Below the pieces are notes generated by a model. That model was given only the letters and a program-made list of their open reading frames with translations. It was not told the DNA's origin and made no database searches. Made by a program: the position numbers and the translations under genes. Shown here one piece after another: positions 63,403 through 64,000 of a stretch of DNA of 64,000 nucleotides (position 1 is its first letter; the number at the start of each line of letters is the position of its first letter). The DNA lies in the NCBI GenBank assembly GCA_963807235.1, contig CAWEBF010000017.1, positions 62,001 to 126,000 of the forward strand, read 5' to 3'. This DNA is from CAWEBF01 sp963807235. GTDB lineage: Bacteria; Acidobacteriota; Vicinamibacteria; Vicinamibacterales; UBA2999.

Positions 63403-64000
63403 CTAGGCATGGACTCGGTGGTGGACCTGGAACCGGCGGAACTTCGAATACGTGGCCAGCCCGTGCACCTCGTTGGGGTCGCGGGCCCGCCGGTAACGCT
63501 CTTCCATACGGACCGGCACGAACATCCCGGCGCCGGCGTCGTGCTGCGAAGTGGACGGTGATGTGGGCCTCGACGCCCGTGTCCACGGCGTGCAGCTCGG
63601 TGCGCAGGATGGTGCCGGTGCCGGCGTCCACCCAGAACCGGCCATAGACCGGCAGGTCGCGGCCGCCGGTCGTGGCCATGTAGGTGGGACGCGACGTTTC
63701 CTTGAACTCCACGATCGTGCCCGATGTCGTCCACCTCGTCGCAGCTCGAACCGCATCCGCGCTCGATGCACCGGCGTGAGGAGCGTCAGCACCAGCGTGG
63801 GGATGTTGATGTTCCGGCTCACGTTGCCGATGTTGTAGCGCGCGCTCTCGTCCATGATCTCCCTGGCCCGCTCGAAGTTGGGCGCGACGCCGTCTCGGAG
63901 AGGAACAGCTTGGCCAGCCGTTCTTCGCGATCGCGCACCTTCTTGCCGTCGCGCTCGAACACGTCGCGGAACGGCAGCCAGCCCTCGCCGGGCACCTGCA
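63403..64000 (-). pseudogene. Partial hypothetical protein with several frameshifts
   Basis: The N-terminus is outside the window. Pieces in different frames join to one protein: GWLPFRDVFERDGKKVRDRE, then FERAREIMDESARYNIGNV, then TIVEFKETSRPTYMATTGGR, then DLPVYGRFWVDAGTGTILRT, and GMFVPVRMEERYRRARDPNE before the stop. Shifts are needed near 63892, 63745-63715 and 63545. The family is unknown to me; the strand-rich sequence suggests an outer-membrane or secreted protein. Confidence 0.6.

Overview
The window is GC-rich, gene-dense bacterial chromosome. The best single clue to the organism is the long von Willebrand-type protein at 44305-47140, which has the layout of the VWFA-related domain family typical of Acidobacteriota. 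The secreted GDPDLQG-type protein beside it, the kinase/FGE-like/hydrolase fusion at 48395-51289 and a PEP-CTERM protein fit a soil member of the Acidobacteriota, perhaps class Vicinamibacteria. This is inference from protein families; no rRNA gene is present. I saw no tRNA, CRISPR array, insertion sequence or prophage.

Layout. 1-642: C-terminal end of a sigma-54 activator. 1041-2630: fabI and a Gly/Arg-rich protein. 2724-8933: arginine biosynthesis, with argR-argH leftward and argB-argD-argJ-argF rightward from a divergent region that holds a good sigma-70 promoter overlapped by an ARG-box-like palindrome. 8994-12830: acyl-CoA ligase, 5-oxoprolinase subunit A (frameshifted), a strong UUCG-loop terminator on the + strand, and an orphan DGQHR protein. 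13006-15910: FTR1 iron permease, OsmC and an acyltransferase in one operon behind a Fur-box-like palindrome, then a secreted methyltransferase. 16018-24121: HTH protein, 60-bp tandem repeat, then a leftward marR-tolC-MFP-RND-hemQ operon. 24271-30325: acetyltransferase, exonuclease III, YkgJ/FliB-like protein, fatty-acid desaturase, an OmpR-type two-component pair and a small Cys-motif protein. 30387-33493: ECF sigma/ChrR-like anti-sigma pair, a 34-codon relic of a DNA methyltransferase, a DUF4097 protein and a SLOG-like protein. 33576-42253: TIGR00300 (ornithine cyclodeaminase-like), htpX, sulfurtransferase, MATE, VOC, msrA, pseudouridine synthase, phoD. 42262-48272: coupled leftward cluster of split ChrA, GH5-like enzyme and the VWFA protein, then a secreted protein. 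48395-56166: kinase fusion, NarL-type two-component pair, DUF2306, ppk1. 56251-64000: PEP-CTERM gene behind a sigma-54 promoter, quinone oxidoreductase, serine hydrolase, rlpA-like, ParB-like, NHL-propeller, SurA-N/DsbA lipoprotein and a broken partial gene.

Two features cut across the whole window. First, many gene boundaries carry tandem heptanucleotide arrays from a few word families (GCCTNNN, ACAATTC, GTTCGTA, AGTCTCC). Some supply the stop codon of the adjacent gene. Two arrays fold into long hairpins whose loops share the same 12-mer, CCGGAACTGCAG, although their arms are made of unrelated words. I regard this as the most likely undescribed system here. Second, about twenty genes carry single-base frameshifts, mostly one extra base. 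Three of these, or nearby indels, also remove a stop codon and produce apparent fusions (RND-HemQ, sulfurtransferase-MATE, secreted protein-VWFA). This pattern looks more like draft-assembly indels than real pseudogenes, so each joined gene below is given with its estimated shift site.
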